The notes: a model not told the origin generated them from the letters alone. Positions 1 to 11,270 are shown, numbered from the stretch's first letter. The stretch: 64,000 nucleotides of DNA from Micrasema longulum (GCA_022494885.1 JAGVSM010001707.1:22344-86343), one strand, 5' to 3'. Program-made: numbers and translations.

Positions 1-179
1 GCTAATTTTAAGAATACAGCTCCTTTCCTCACTTTTCCTTGTGCTTTTGTCAAAAAGAAAAAAAGGAGTGGAACTCTTAAATTTTGGAATAACCGGAATT
101 TAAGCCAAACTACTGGACAGGTAACTAAAATATTTTTTTCAACAATTCAACAACGAAACAACTCCTAAAATAATAGGGA

Positions 180-388
180 ATATTTATGTTTCTGTTAAAA
201 TACTCATTTGATCTTATCTCCAAAATATGTTAAGAATAGTATGAAAACTGTAAATGTTGTAAACAATCCACCAGTCTTGAAGATGCCTACTTAGGCGAAA
301 GCGCTCGTTGGTCAAAATAATAAAAAGTAAAACTAAGCCAGGAAGTTTCATTGATAAGTTTATTTAGAATTTTATCATAATCATGAAG
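180..388 (+). repeat. Penelope-type terminal repeat, copy 1
   Basis: This block recurs on the opposite strand at 50413-50625, and its last third recurs at 51330-51395. Its centre holds the hammerhead-like motif at 270-313. Penelope-like elements are known to carry hammerhead motifs in their terminal repeats, and the 50.4 kb copy lies just past a Penelope GIY-YIG fragment, so I infer a terminal repeat or a non-autonomous derivative. No coding sequence adjoins this copy. Confidence 0.6.
270..313 (+). ncRNA. hammerhead-ribozyme-like motif (copy 1)
   Basis: Stem I can form between ACCAGT (270-275) and GTTGGT (307-312): four Watson-Crick and two wobble pairs. TTGAAGA (277-283) stands where CTGANGA is expected. 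Stem II is GCCT/AGGC (285-288 with 293-296), then GAAA (297-300) and the self-complementary AGCGCT (300-305) as a possible dimer-type stem III. One extra T (284) sits before stem II. The first core base is substituted or shifted, so cleavage activity is doubtful. Confidence 0.5.
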
Positions 389-419
389 CGTAAAAGCTGA
401 TTATTTTAACTGATGTAAC

Positions 420-571
420 AGATGGTCGATATACACATTATTGATTGTGCAAACGCAGTGTGCCCTGTCCGCACCCGATGGTCCTATGCGCCATCGGTGC
501 AGACAGGAGGTATGGTGATGGGTGATGGGTGATGGTTGATGGTTGATGGTGTAAATAGTCATCGACCATCG
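420..571. repeat. foldback segment with GATGG minisatellite
   Basis: An 18-base arm at 464-481 pairs with 491-507 across a 9-base loop, with one bulge and one mismatch. Outer bases at 420-430 pair with 561-571. Between them at 511-550 lies a short run of GGTGATG/GGTTGATG repeats. No coding potential or known family was recognised. Confidence 0.5.
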
Positions 572-954
572 CATGCTCCTGATAAATTAATCTGAAGTGT
601 GTTTACATAAAGAGAATAACAAAGTGGCGAAACGAATTGCGATTAAATAAAATGGCATAAAATAAACAGTAAGTAATTATTTAATAATAATTATTTTGTA
701 CATAAGGATTGTTTGTGAAATAATATTTACATACAAATCATGATTTTATCGGCTTCTTAACACTATAATAGGAATCTTTGTTCTTTTAAGTATTAATTTA
801 CTCATAATATAAACACACAATATTATTGTTCATGGGTTATACGCCATACAAGGTAAAATAGAAATATTATTATTGTTACTCGTTTCTCTCATAGCACAAG
901 AAAAACTACCTACATGATTTAAAAAAAAAGAAATAAATGCGTAGTTATGATTTA

Positions 955-1058
955 CTACATGACAACAGAGATGGAGAGAATTTTAGAGAAGAAAATATTG
1001 AACAATGTTTGAGTATGTCCAAATGTTTGCAGACTGGCTACTCAAACATTGTTGAATT
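955..1058 (+). repeat. family A foldback repeat, left part
   Basis: Contains the family A arm (GTTTGAGTATGTCCAAATG at 1008-1026) followed directly by its own inverse (CTCAAACATTGTTGAATT, ending 1058). The inverse arm continues at 1889 after an 830-bp LINE insertion, so this and 1889-2215 were one copy. Confidence 0.75.
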
Positions 1059-1888
1059 CTCTTCAATCCGTGCCTCATATCTGAGGATGGTGATTACGCC
1101 TGAGTCCAGGCATGACTCGTCTGTAGACAGTCTCTCTCCATCTGGAACGGACTTGTGCTCTTCTATAGGCATTCGTCAGTGATGATTCTGATAACTCAGT
1201 GACTGTGCCGCTCCATCTTGTCGGTTGACGTCCACGCGACCTTGTCCCTTCGACACTTCCCAGGAAAATAGTTTTCTCCAAACTATCAGAGTCTCCCCTG
1301 GAAATATTCCCAAAGAACTGCAGGATTCTTTTCTCGCACATGGATATCAGTCTTTTTTCTATGTCCAGTTCCTGGAGAATAGGTGCATTCGTACGTCTGG
1401 CCGTCCACGGGATCCGCAGCACTCGGCGCCAACACCACATCTCGAAAGCTTAGATTTTTTCTTTTCAGATTCCCTCAGTGTCCAACACTCCACGCCGTAC
1501 ATGAACACTGAGAAAACCAAGGCCTTCACCAGTCTCTTTTTGGTGTTAATGGTTATACTGCAATTCTTCCAGATCTTCACCAGCCGACTCATAGCACTTT
1601 TGGCAATTCCAACACGTCGCCGTATTTCACCTTCACACCCACCGCCATCGCTGATGAAAAAACCTAGATAAATGAATTTGATGACTTTTTCTAAGTTGCG
1701 CAGTAAGGATAATGGCGCTACTTTATTAGCTCGATCAATGATCATAAGCTTAGTTTTGCTCATATTCATCGAGTTTCCCAGATCTGAACTAGCAGCATCT
1801 ATTCGGTCAATTAGTTCTTTCATTTCAATCTCTGACGATGCAATAAGTGTGGTGTCATCAGCATATCTCAGGGTGGATAACTTCCTTC
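1059..1888 (-). mobile_element. RTE-like LINE, 5'-truncated, frameshifted
   Basis: On the minus strand the RT active-site motif YADD lies at 1854-1865 in the context RYADDTTLIASSE. It is followed by FIYLGFFISDGG, EIRRRVGIAKSAMSRLVKIW and LRIPWTARRTN, then a C-terminal stretch with GRQPTRW (stop near 1075). The frame changes near 1440, so the protein is broken. The 3' end is very short with no long poly(A), as in RTE elements. The insertion is bounded by a 12-bp direct repeat CATTGTTGAATT (1047-1058 and 1889-1900), read as its target-site duplication. Clade assignment is by motif resemblance only. Confidence 0.88.
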
Positions 1889-2215
1889 CATTGTTGAATT
1901 AACTACCTGGTAAAAGAAGAAGTATAAAAATTGTTTTTTTTTTCAGGCGTTGCCTAGCAGGTGATTTGGTTCAGCCGGATGAATCTCACCCACGTGATAA
2001 AGGTTTCAGCTCTTTTACTACACAAAAGTCAACAGATGGAAGAGTTGAGGAAATGGGGATGTTTAAACATGAGCAGAATGGTGAATGTTACACAGTGTGT
2101 AAAGTGGCCACTTAAACCCTTAAATGACAGGTCATAAGCTCTGTAAATGCCTAGACTTCCATATTGCCTTCTCAAAAATGTTTGCCCTCTCAGTTGAAAT
2201 AAATTTAAATAAGAA
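1889..2215 (-). repeat. family A foldback repeat, right part
   Basis: Continues the copy begun at 955: inverse arm end, tail (CTACCTGGTAAAAGAAG, then GGCGTTGCCTAGCAGGTG), and core with ACACAGTGTGTAAAGTGGCC and GACAGGTCATAAG, ending in the arm portion CTCAGTTGAAATAAATTT. Confidence 0.8.
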
Positions 2216-2395
2216 AATATTGAAGTAAAGACATTACCTGTGATCAGTCATTGGCTGGTGTGCACTGTTTTTGAACATCGATATTCCTTATACTCTTTAA
2301 TGTCAATTTGAAATAACCCCACATAAATAAACGTTTCAGCTTTTTATATTGAAGAAAATGTTCAAACATGGGCAGAATGGTGAATGTAATATAAA
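2216..2395. repeat. family A, degenerate mixed-orientation copy
   Basis: A plus-oriented trace (CATTGGCTGG at 2250) is followed by a minus-oriented stretch with GTTTCAGC and GTTCAAACATGGGCAGAATG. Both match family A but are too eroded for exact ends. Confidence 0.5.
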
Positions 2396-2439
2396 AAATA
2401 TCATGATATTGAAATAAAATCATTACAAATCTTTTCGTT

Positions 2440-2765
2440 TATTACTTTCTCTCCTTTTCCACATCTGCTGATAAGTGGAGCATGTGGACATCACCAGACG
2501 CCCCAAGGAGACTATCGCCAGCCAGCAAACTTGCCTCTTCTCTGCCTTCTTTAGTTCCGCCGAATAAAGTCAAAAGATCGTCATTGACGGCCTTCCAGGA
2601 CGGCGGGAGCCCGCAGATATAAAGAAGGGGCAACTTTCATTTAGGTTCTCCCGAGACATGCGCAGCACATATCCAAGCCGGGTCCACCACCGCATCATTA
2701 AGATGCTCTTTAAAGGAGGCTGTTGCGTCCGTTCTCGGACTCCAATGTCAATTATAAAATTACCC
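2440..2765 (-). mobile_element. LINE ORF2 C-terminal relic
   Basis: Minus-strand translation of about 2630-2720 reads TRLGYVLRMSRENL followed by SAGSRRPGRPSMT. This matches the RW-GHVLRM ... RPGRPKMTW signature that ends many insect LINE ORF2 proteins. A second frame (2445-2570) gives ELKKAEKRQVCWLA, as expected for the adjacent region. Frameshifts and stops show an old, dead fragment. Confidence 0.7.
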
Positions 2766-3112
2766 CACCTTATGCCTCATATACTCTTCATGTACTTACT
2801 CTCGAAACTGAGAAGTTTGGTGTTTTGTGTTTTGGTAAGGTGCCAAGCATAGAATTAAGATAGTCCGAAAACCGCATACGAACATTAAACATAAGGCAAA
2901 TAACTACTCATAAATGAGTAGGTTTACGTTTTGACCCATTAGTTTCTTTGTAGACGTCGCTCAGTACGCAACTCCTGATTTGAATTTGTATTATGTCCTT
3001 TTAAAGTGTAGAAATACTGCTAGGATGTTAAAGTAACAGGATGCAATCACATTTCATGTGTAATTAGCAAATGAATGTGTATGTAGCAAATGCATTTTTT
3101 AAAAATTGAATA

Positions 3113-3644
3113 GTTTGCCATCTGTCAGATTGTCGAAGAAACAAAATGAACATTTCGTTAGTGTTGCCAGGATAGTTAATTATTTTACTATACTTTGCTC
3201 ATCTAATGAGAGAACTAATGAAAATTTGATCCTGGATTAAACAACTCTATCGTTAACATTTGACCGACATTATCTTTAAAACATCAAATTAATTTTAACA
3301 TGATATAAAAATATCCGTTTTATGTCAAATAAAATTTGTTTTATATTTTAAGTATAAAGTTCATTAATTCAATTACTCTTATTAAATGACCCTTTACTTA
3401 TCTACTCTGTTGTGTCTTTCAATATTTCCGCGTTCACAATAAAATTTAGGAGAAATAAACAGATTGCTTTTTTTTTTTTAACCTTACATTTGTGTTATGA
3501 TTATATGTTTTCCCATCGTGCAACATTACGCGGCGACATCATGAATGCGCGCGGTGAAAGTGGGGCATAGTGGGGGAATTATTGGACACAGTCCGATGTA
3601 TTCAAATATGATTCTACGCTCCTTTTGGACTATTCTTAATTATA
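3113..3644 (+). repeat. family B repeat, copy 1 (~530 bp)
   Basis: Aligns end to end with 42240-42768 in the same orientation. Shared landmarks are CTCATCTAATGAGAGAACTA, a polyadenylation-like AATAAAATTTGTTTTA, CAACATTACGCGGCGAC, GGACACAGTCCGATGTATTC, and a common right end GGACTATTCTTAAT. No terminal inverted repeats were seen. It may be the 3' end of a transposon; the class is unknown. Confidence 0.75.
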
Positions 3645-3699
3645 TCGTGCCAAGATTCGCACCGATAAAGGAGTACAGGAGTTGAATAATCACTATTTC

Positions 3700-4075
3700 G
3701 TTTTGATCAAGTATAGACTAGAGTTCAAGACAACACGCATAATGTTTAAAGTTGTTCCAGCAATTCCTAGGCGAGTTGCTAGCTTTTCGCGCATGCTTCA
3801 ATCCTCAGTTTTGTGAACTCCTAAGTATTTAAAGCTGTCAACTTTCTCTATCCTCTCTCCATTATCTTAGAGAGGCTGATTAGGGTCAGGGCAAGATTTG
3901 TTGCACATAATCCGAGTCTTTTTGGTATTAACATTAAGAACCAAACGAGCACATTTTTCCTGCAGTTTGCCGACAGTTTCCTGAATATTACCAACAGAAT
4001 TTTCAAGAAGAGCTGCATCATCTGCGTTCTCCAAGTGGCACAGTTAGGGGAGAGTTCACTTCTATGCCTCGATAA
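3700..4075 (-). mobile_element. LINE reverse transcriptase relic
   Basis: The minus strand encodes ENADDAALLENSVGNIQE (ADD codons at 4017-4025, the YADD active site with Y replaced by N). It continues with LQEKCARLVLNVNTKKT, then DSFKYLGV-like residues and stops. The order of motifs fits a LINE RT palm/thumb. Several stops make it a pseudogene. Clade not resolved. Confidence 0.75.
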
Positions 4076-4744
4076 TTAAAAAAAAAAACGGATAATGTTT
4101 ATTACTTTAAGCAAACTTAAAACCCCCGTGTTCTCAAAATAATTTGAATCGATCCGTGGCATATTGTTTTCCTAAATTATTTTTGATTAATTTTAGGTCA
4201 AATTAAAATAAATTATGTAGGTTTTCCAGATTACTGAAGCATAATACGAAATATGAAATTTTCAATTTGCTTCTTATAAGTTGCTGATTACTGCCACCTC
4301 GTGAGACTTTTCATCAACTTCGAAAAATCAAACCTAATAATTACAGAGGCTTTTGCGGTTTAAATGTTTGAAGTTTCATCCACAGATGTCACGCGTTTCG
4401 TTTTTTTTTTATGTTTTCCACTACTTGAAGTTCAGTTATAACAATTATTGAAGTATTTTAATAAAAAAATATGCATTTTATTTGTGTCCAATGTATGTAA
4501 AATAAAACCAGAATCCTAAAAGAGTGTTTTTAACACGACGCGACAGCTGCTTTCTAAAAATCTAGCAAAGATAAGTCCACTTCGAAATGGTGGTACATTT
4601 CCCTACCATGTTTGAGATCTTGGCTTGAGTTTTTGGCAGGGTTTACGTTAAATATTAATATAAATGGTGGTTCTATACTAAAATATGACTTTTCTAGACT
4701 GCACCCAAAGCACGACTGCTAAGCAGCGATTAGCATACCAAAGG

Positions 4745-4880
4745 ACAATAGACTTCCATATTCCCTTCTTGAAAATGTTTTCCCTCTCTGTTGAAATAAA
4801 TTTAAATATGAATAACTCCCTTGGGAGGAAATCCAGCCAGTCTGCAAGCATTTGGACATACTCAAACATTGTTAAATAAA
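4745..4880 (-). repeat. family A, partial inverse copy
   Basis: Carries the inverse arm: CTCTCTGTTGAAATAAATTT, GGAGGAAATCCAGCCAGTCT, GCAAGCATTTGGACATACTC, AAACATTGTT. The core is missing left of 4745. Confidence 0.75.
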
Positions 4881-4904
4881 TATCCATCATTATTTAATTT
4901 TATT

Positions 4905-5070
4905 GAAATAAACGGCACTTAGTGCCTTTTACATTTTAGTTACAAATACAATTAAATATACATACATGTAAGCATAATTATAAGTAACACAGAGCATTTA
5001 AAACAATATTATTAATTAATGAATTAAGAAAGTCTAAAAAAGATAAACTATATAAAATAATAAAATATTA
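4905..5070 (-). mobile_element. LINE 3' UTR end with terminal hairpin
   Basis: On the minus strand the 3' end reads GGCACTAAGTGCC (a perfect short hairpin) and then a TTTATT/AATAAA-type tail. The interior (TACATGTAAGCATAA, AGCATTTAAAAC, GAATTAAGAAAGTCTAAAAA) resembles 16250-16365, so this is a repeated LINE 3' region. Confidence 0.5.
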
Positions 5071-5204
5071 CTAGTTATAGAATTATCGTGAAAAAAAAGA
5101 TAATTTGGTATCAGAAATACTTTGAACCAGTTTAAAAAAAACTAAGAAAACAATTTTGAATAACATTAAAAAAAAATTACAAAATAGATGTATTATTATT
5201 TAAA

Positions 5205-5725
5205 ACTAATTTTATTTATTTTTATTTGGGAAATCAACAGTTCTAGATACATATTTTTAGTAAACAAACATATATAGTGTATAAACTCAGAACTAATAAC
5301 AGATTTCCACATAGTATACAAAATTAGTAAAGATAATATATTACATATCAAATAAATGCATACAATTTATACATTTAAAAATGTTATTTTCATGTACTCA
5401 ATAATCAAAGAGTTTTTAAATATTTATTTTAAGAACATTAAATTACTGTAAATTGGGCGGGATGAGGACAAGAATGCTTGAAGAGAGGATAAGGAGGGGA
5501 GGGGAGATGTACATATTTATTATTATAATGTCTACTAAGTTACATAATACATTTTTAGTGTAAATTTTAAATCTGACAGAGTGATGTTTGTGTAATCTAT
5601 ATTTTTAAATTTTGTATTGTACATTGAAAAAGTCCTACGAAAAAAAGCATTTTTAACATCCGATGTTTTACTTATTGGTACATGAAACAGGTGGTACCGT
5701 CTACAAATCCTGGCTGGCACATGTA
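5205..5725 (-). mobile_element. LINE 3' end: ORF2 C-terminus plus 3' UTR
   Basis: Minus-strand residues VPARICRRYHLFHVP, KNAFFRRTFSMYN and DYTNITLS are a LINE ORF2 C-terminal tail ending at 5535. The 3' UTR runs on to about 5210 with an AAATAAA tail. The UTR recurs on the plus strand at 22940-23290 and the protein tail recurs at 12555-12722. It is truncated at 5725. Confidence 0.75.
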
Positions 5726-5994
5726 TTGTTATTAAGACTTAGGTAAATAGTATATATTTGTGTATAAACTATATAATGATGTAAAAAAAATGATGAAGAG
5801 AAATATTTTGTACTTATAAATTAATTCAAAAAAAGAAACGAAAAAAGAAAAAAAAACAATAATAAAGAAGTTTAAAACAATTCTTAACAATAGTAATAAA
5901 TAGTTACCTAGAACTATTACCAATGAAATAAAGAAGAAGAGCCGTTCTACATGTACTAAATTTCATGTAAATGAGCCACCAACGTCCTGCTACT

Positions 5995-6240
5995 CATTGC
6001 CTAGAGAGTGAAGTCTATTGATGACTGCATTTTTACCATATGATGTCGAAGTATTGTTTGCCACAGTATTGGTAGGTTTGCCGAGTTGTCCTTTTTGGTA
6101 CATTAAAATTAATAAGTGATAAAATTGAAGGGGTATCAAACATAGAATGGATTATTTTATATAAATTTAATAAATCAGTTATAATTCTCCTATCGCTTAG
6201 TCTTAATAATTTCAAAATAAACAGTAACAAATTATAAATT
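5995..6240 (-). mobile_element. LINE ORF2 C-terminal relic
   Basis: Minus-strand residues LRLSDRRIITDLLNLYKIIH, FDTPSILSLINFNVPKRTTR and, after a frameshift near 6050, SYGKNAVINRLHSLGNE. This is the usual order LYKI ... P.LL..I.F.VP..TR ... R...LGN at the end of CR1/Jockey-group ORF2. Confidence 0.7.
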
Positions 6241-6829
6241 AAAACAAACCCATTTATGACCCCATAAGCTGGCTCAAAGCACCATGATTTAAAATTTTAT
6301 AGCGAAAAAGCCTTGCATTTTTTTATTTTAGCTCCTGTGTAAAATTTTATATTTTCGTTTCGTAACGGTTTGTCTTTAAACGTGCGATGTGAAAAATTGC
6401 CTCTCTGATAAATCTTTATCATATCCTGCGTCAGCATATTTCGTACAAAGTGAAGTTTAGTGTTATATAAACCTCCTTAATTATACAGTTCGTCATTATC
6501 TACACGATAACGGCAATAGTGAAGTACTCCATATATGAAACAATCGAAAGAACTTTAAAAATGAGTAACAATTTCTATACAGTCCACTAAATTCTAATTT
6601 CAAAGCCTGAAAGGTATTAAGCTGACCAAACAAAGGGACTTAAAATTAGCTGTTCTTAAATTCGACATGAGCAATGCCGAATTTTAAAATGAGCAATCCC
6701 GGGATTTAAAATGAGCAATCCCGGGAACACGCCAACCACTACCCTAAACATTCACATTCGATCACTTCTTCACAATATTTAAAAAAATCCCACTTAGCCT
6801 GTTTATCTGAGAGAGCTCATCCAACCTCT

Positions 6830-7285
6830 TTCACAACACGGACTATCTCTTCGTTCTAGTAACTAGAGAACCCTTTTAATACCCTGTCATCGCTCTAATT
6901 TTCTTGCCTCCTCTTTCACAGTAGTAGCCGTTCGGTTGTGGAATAATCTACCCACTAATGTTAGAGACGCCCCTTCTTTATTTACATTTAAGTCAAGATT
7001 GAAATGTCACTATCGAAATATTTAAATTGTTCCTTTATCCTTCTTCTTTCCTTCCCATCCCCTCTCCTCTCTTCATAGTATAGTGTTATTTTTTTATATA
7101 TTTTTATTTTGTTAATCTTTGTTTTTAATTTTTGTATAAAATTGTAAGATTCAATATGTCTATGTATTTATAATTTTCTCAAACAAAATGGTTCGGGTAG
7201 GTAGGAAGAAATTGCCTTAAGGCAATATGCCCGCCCTTATATGTATATATATTGTATATGTATATAAAGAGTCAAATAAATACCC
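6830..7285 (+). mobile_element. LINE 3' end: ORF2 C-terminus plus 3' UTR
   Basis: Plus-strand frame near 6910-7025 reads VAVRLWNNLPTNVRDAPSLF then TFKSRLKCHYRN and a stop, the standard LWN-LP ... FKS-L tail of ORF2. The 3' UTR includes GGTAGGTAGGAAGAAATTGC and ends in CAAATAAATACC. Fragments of this UTR lie at 30410-30490 (minus) and 51520-51545. Confidence 0.75.
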
Positions 7286-7439
7286 TATGAGGTAAACGTT
7301 TTTCTATTTGATTTTAATTTTCAGGATTTTAATCTGAGAGTAGCCATCGAATGTAAAGCCCACCTCCCGAGATCGGGTTCAATTTGACACGCAAAACTGT
7401 ATTCTTTACCAGCCAGCCAACATACAAAAGTAGTACTAG

Positions 7440-8225
7440 GTTTTAATTAAAGTTTATGATAAAAACCGAGCGCCAATGAATGACCAGAATCTGATACGAA
7501 GATCGAATGTTAAGGATCTGGGCGTCAGATTTGTGAGCACCATGACATTTTATGAACACATAGAGACAATCAGTGGTAATGCATTGAAGAGGTTAGGATT
7601 TGTTCCGCGTACTGTCAGGGTTTTCGAAAATACCCGCGTACTGAGAACTCTTTACAACTCCTTGGTGCGAAGTAGACTGGAGAGTGGCTCGATGATTTGG
7701 GGGCCACATGAACTGAAGTACTCTCTTATGATTGAGAAAATCCAAAAGAATTTTCTGAGATATCTCTACATGAGAGAGTGCGGGTAATATTATTGGCTCT
7801 ACCCGACCGAGTTTCTCCAGGGTATGTTTAGCTACAACAGTTTTGAGACTAGAAGGAATGTGTATTTGACTACACATTTTTATCGACTGTTGCGCGGTGT
7901 GATTGATAGTTATGAAATTATGATGAGCATTAGTTTGTATGTTCCTGATAATGATTTAAGACAGCGTCAGCATAGATTGTTTCATATTCGGATATACAGG
8001 ACTAACCTGCCTATGGTTATGCCTGTTGGAAGGGCTGACGCCTATGCTGAACAACATCGCTCTGGATATTGATCTGTTCCATGCAGCCGAAGGGGTTTTC
8101 CGGAACAGGATTCTCCCACTACTTTGACATGAGTCTCTTTCATGTATTTTTTTCTTTTTTGTAATATGTACCTATTGAATATATGCTTGTAATGTAAATG
8201 TTATATTTAAATAAATAAATTGAAA
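7440..8225 (+). mobile_element. LINE ORF2 C-terminal third, frameshifted
   Basis: Frame 1 (to 7787) holds NVKDLGVRFVSTMTFYEHIE, LVRSRLESGSMIW and IEKIQKNFLRYLY. Frame 2 (7800-8072) holds YPTEFLQG, RRNVYLTTHFYRLLRGVID and LRQRQHRLFHI. The junction near 7785 is a frameshift. A tail AAATAAATAAATTGAAATTG ends the element. The same family recurs at 21318-21842 and as a tail at 26005-26081. Confidence 0.85.
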
Positions 8226-8534
8226 TTGAACGAATATTTTTACTGACATGCATTTTTCTTTATAAATTGAATGCGGTTCTGATATCGATTCAAGTAAGTA
8301 CCCGCGTACCATTAATTTTAACCAAAACGAGATCAACCTTACTTTTCTCAGAAATAATTCTTTAGTCCGTGGTCTCAATGTACAAAATAAGTATGCCAAA
8401 AAGCGTTTCGAGTGCAGTCCTTTCAGGTTTGACTTGCACATTTAAAGAACCGTTTTTACAAGTACACTCATAAAGTATCTATAACGTGCTCTGTTCCCAC
8501 ATACATATTTTTCTAATTTCAAAAAATTACGTTT

Positions 8535-8870
8535 TTAAGTGTATTTTATTTTATTTATTTTATTGTATTTGGGATTTTTACAGCTATTACATAAAAAAAA
8601 TAAGTAGAAAAATATTAACAATGCTAGAGCCAATTAAAAAAATCCACTGTAAATCTAATGACACATAATATATAAAAAAGAGTTTACGTAATTGTATGTG
8701 TGTGACGTTTGTTTTCACGTGTATGTGAATGTGTGTATGCGTAAATGAATGTGGGAGAGGGTACATGTGCGTGTGGGAATGAATGAGGGAGAGGGTGCGT
8801 GTGTGTGGGTGGGTAAGTATAAAAAAATAATAGTTTAAAACTTGTAACTGTATTAAAATGTACAAGAAAG
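8535..8870 (-). mobile_element. LINE 3' UTR with TG-rich low complexity
   Basis: Matches 18235-18492 in reverse: the (TAAAA)n end is at 8535-8560, then TTACAGCT, CTAGAGCCAATTAAAAAAAT, and a TG/GTGAATG-rich stretch (8695-8815). The two copies confirm an interspersed element. No ORF. Confidence 0.6.
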
Positions 8871-9017
8871 AGCTTAGTATAAAAGTTTTAAACCTTTTTG
8901 TTAAAATTCAAATCAAGAAATGTTATAAATTTTTTTTTTTAAAGTATGTTAAATTTCAAAAATATATTCTGAAAAGAAAAAAAAAAGGATTTTATTTTAA
9001 AATTTAATTTTTATTGT

Positions 9018-9180
9018 GAGTATGTCCAAATTAACATATTAGAACAGAGATGAAAAACGTTTTACAGAAGGTACTATAGAAGTCTAGGCATCTACAGGGC
9101 TGATGAGCTGTCATCGGCTGGTTTAAATGACCACTTTACAAATTGTTTTTAACATCTTTATTCCTTCAATTTTTTCTTCT
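9018..9180 (+). repeat. family A, partial copy
   Basis: Reads TGAGTATGTCCAAATTAACA, CAGAGATGAAAAACG, GTCTAGGCATCTACAGGGCT and then a diverged core to ATTCCTTCAATTTTTT. The plus-strand arm is shortened. Confidence 0.75.
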
Positions 9181-9630
9181 TTTGATATTTTGAAGTTTAA
9201 AAAGAGAAAACATGTGTGATTGTTGATGTTGGTTGTTATGGATATGGAAAATTGTTCCCGTAGCAACCGTAGCTACCCATGGCCTTAGAGACGAGGAGAA
9301 TACCAAACATTGAAAGTTGGGAGATGGGTAGGATAGTAGGTGGACCTTTATCCACCGGCGGTCCATTCAGCTACTCAATCCCATCAACCACTCGCGCAAC
9401 CAGATACTAAGACTTATAGGACGTTTTTTGTTAACTACTTAAATATTTGAAATATAGGCTAATATTGTATGATTTTATTAAAAAAGTAATAAAAACAGAT
9501 TTATTGTAATTACATGTTGACATAAAATATAATTATATTTTAACAGAATTCCCTCATAATAAAAACTAACTGTTTTTTGCGAATTATCATATTTACCGCC
9601 ATATAACATATTCTAATTTATTAATATCCC
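9181..9630. other. no feature recognised
   Basis: A modestly GC-richer stretch (9240-9410) with no recognisable protein or RNA, then AT-rich DNA. A 66-codon minus frame here has no recognisable motif. Confidence 0.4.
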
Positions 9631-9639
9631 TACAGAGAT

Positions 9640-9765
9640 GAGGTAGAATTTTTTCAAATTCAGGATTATCGATATTCGAGCGTTTACAGGGCTTATGACC
9701 TGTCATTGGCTGGGTTAAGTGGCCACTTTACGTTTTACAACATTCCCCATTCCGCTTATTAGCGA
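9640..9765 (+). repeat. family A core fragment
   Basis: Contains ACAGAGATGAGG, CGTTTACAGGGCTTATGACC, TGTCATTGGCTGGGTTAAGT and GGCCACTTTAC. Arms are missing. Confidence 0.75.
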
Positions 9766-9999
9766 ATATCGACACAGGTAACATTTTGATTTTTTGTATA
9801 TATCTTATTAAATGAGAAACCATTCACTAGCGTGTTGGAGCGCCATCTATGTATTGATATTGAAGTTAAGTATTTTTTAATTAGCATATTACTTTATTTT
9901 ATGTATTTAAGACTCTTCCGAGTTAAATTAAGTACTAGTAATCGCCTGGAGATGATTCTGCAATTTATTTATACTTATATTTTGACCAGATCTTATTAC

Positions 10000-10127
10000 A
10001 CAACATTATTTTTTGGTATGTGTATTTTTGTACATATATATTAATAAAAAATATATACCTACTCCCCCTCGGGAGAAATCCAGATTTGTGTATGCACAAA
10101 AATACACATACCAAAAAATAATGTTGT
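10000..10127. repeat. perfect 32-bp inverted repeat
   Basis: Bases 10000-10031 are the exact reverse complement of 10096-10127, with a 64-base spacer containing CCCTCGGGAGAAATCCAG, a family A arm remnant. Perfect arms in otherwise eroded DNA suggest a recent inverted duplication or foldback insertion. Confidence 0.8.
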
Positions 10128-11148
10128 ATTTTAATTTAGTTTGCTATTAAATTTGCTAAAGATTGAGGGCGCATTTCTCCAAAATTTTAAGCCGCTCGAC
10201 AATCTTTGAAGTCAAGCAGGAAGGAAGAAAAAGAGAACAATGTTCATTTAAAAGGCCAAATGTATGGTGCTGGCATTACAAATTAAATGTTAATCAAAAT
10301 TTTCTATTGTTGAATGCCAATTCAAACTTTTAACGCGATTTTCTTGAAAAATGTTTTTAAACTGGCCGGACATGTAATTTATCAAAAAAAGCACCGATTG
10401 ATTTAAAATTTCTAAATATTTTTTTCAGATATATTCCCCATCGAACTACGTTCGGAATTCTCAATTGATTTTTTTTTTATTTTGTTAAAAATAATTATGT
10501 GACTTTTTGCTAACAAATGAAAGTTTTCATTTAAATCCACAGTTTTTTTTATACACATTATTTTCTAATTTCCGTACGTAGTTCTTTAGCAATTTATAAA
10601 AGAAAACCGTTCTGTGTTCTAGGTTAAAAACTACAGGAGAATTTTTTCCGGCCGCGGAACGCTTTGCACAAGAGAGCTAGCTTTTGGGCTCTTACGCCGC
10701 CATTTTTAATTGAAAATTAAAATATTTTCGTGAACTTCCAACTATGTTTCATAAAGTTTTCCGATTCGATTTATTGCTTTGATTGCACTAATCAACTATT
10801 TTTATTTTAAAAAAACATGTTTATCTAAACCACACCGGTTTTTAAGTAAACAAATAAACAAATTTTTCAAATTATCATTCATTTTGTCATTTAAAAACGC
10901 CGTTTTTAAAAATCACCAAAGAAAAAAAATAGCTCGTGAACATTTTAGATAAATACAACAATTTCCTAATGTATTTCTGATTTAAAATGTGGTAAAAAAA
11001 ATTATATAACTAAAATGTAATTAGTTTTTGACCGGCAAATAACGCCTCTTGAAAATTAGACTAAACTTCAGTACGTTAGTACTAATCATATAAAGACAGT
11101 GCATTTAGGTAAAATTAAAATCATTCTAATATTTTAAAGAACCTTACC
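10128..11148. other. no gene seen; AT-rich
   Basis: No reading frame, repeat or RNA could be supported. It contains T-runs and a short GC patch near 10640-10700 (TTCCGGCCGCGGAACG, itself palindromic). Confidence 0.4.
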
Positions 11149-11270
11149 TATAAAGTTACGCCAAACCATAGTGGTAGAATAAGGATGGAAATAACATCCT
11201 TATTCTACCACTATAATAAGGATGGTATTCCCATTCGTATTATGCCACTATGACAAGGCGTAACTTTATA
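11149..11270. mobile_element. 122-bp MITE-like foldback element
   Basis: Ends are a perfect 14-bp inverted repeat, TATAAAGTTACGCC at 11149-11162 and its inverse at 11257-11270. Inside lies a perfect 20-bp hairpin (11168-11187 with 11195-11214). The right half repeats ATAAGGATGG, so alternative foldings exist. No coding capacity. Confidence 0.7.

Noticed and set aside
1672..1902. A plus-strand frame opposite the RTE fragment
   Set aside because: It is the antisense of the RT region with YADD on the minus strand.
8695..8815. Possible coding frame in TG-rich sequence
   Set aside because: Low-complexity His/Thr-rich frame on the minus strand inside a LINE 3' UTR that recurs at 18.3 kb.
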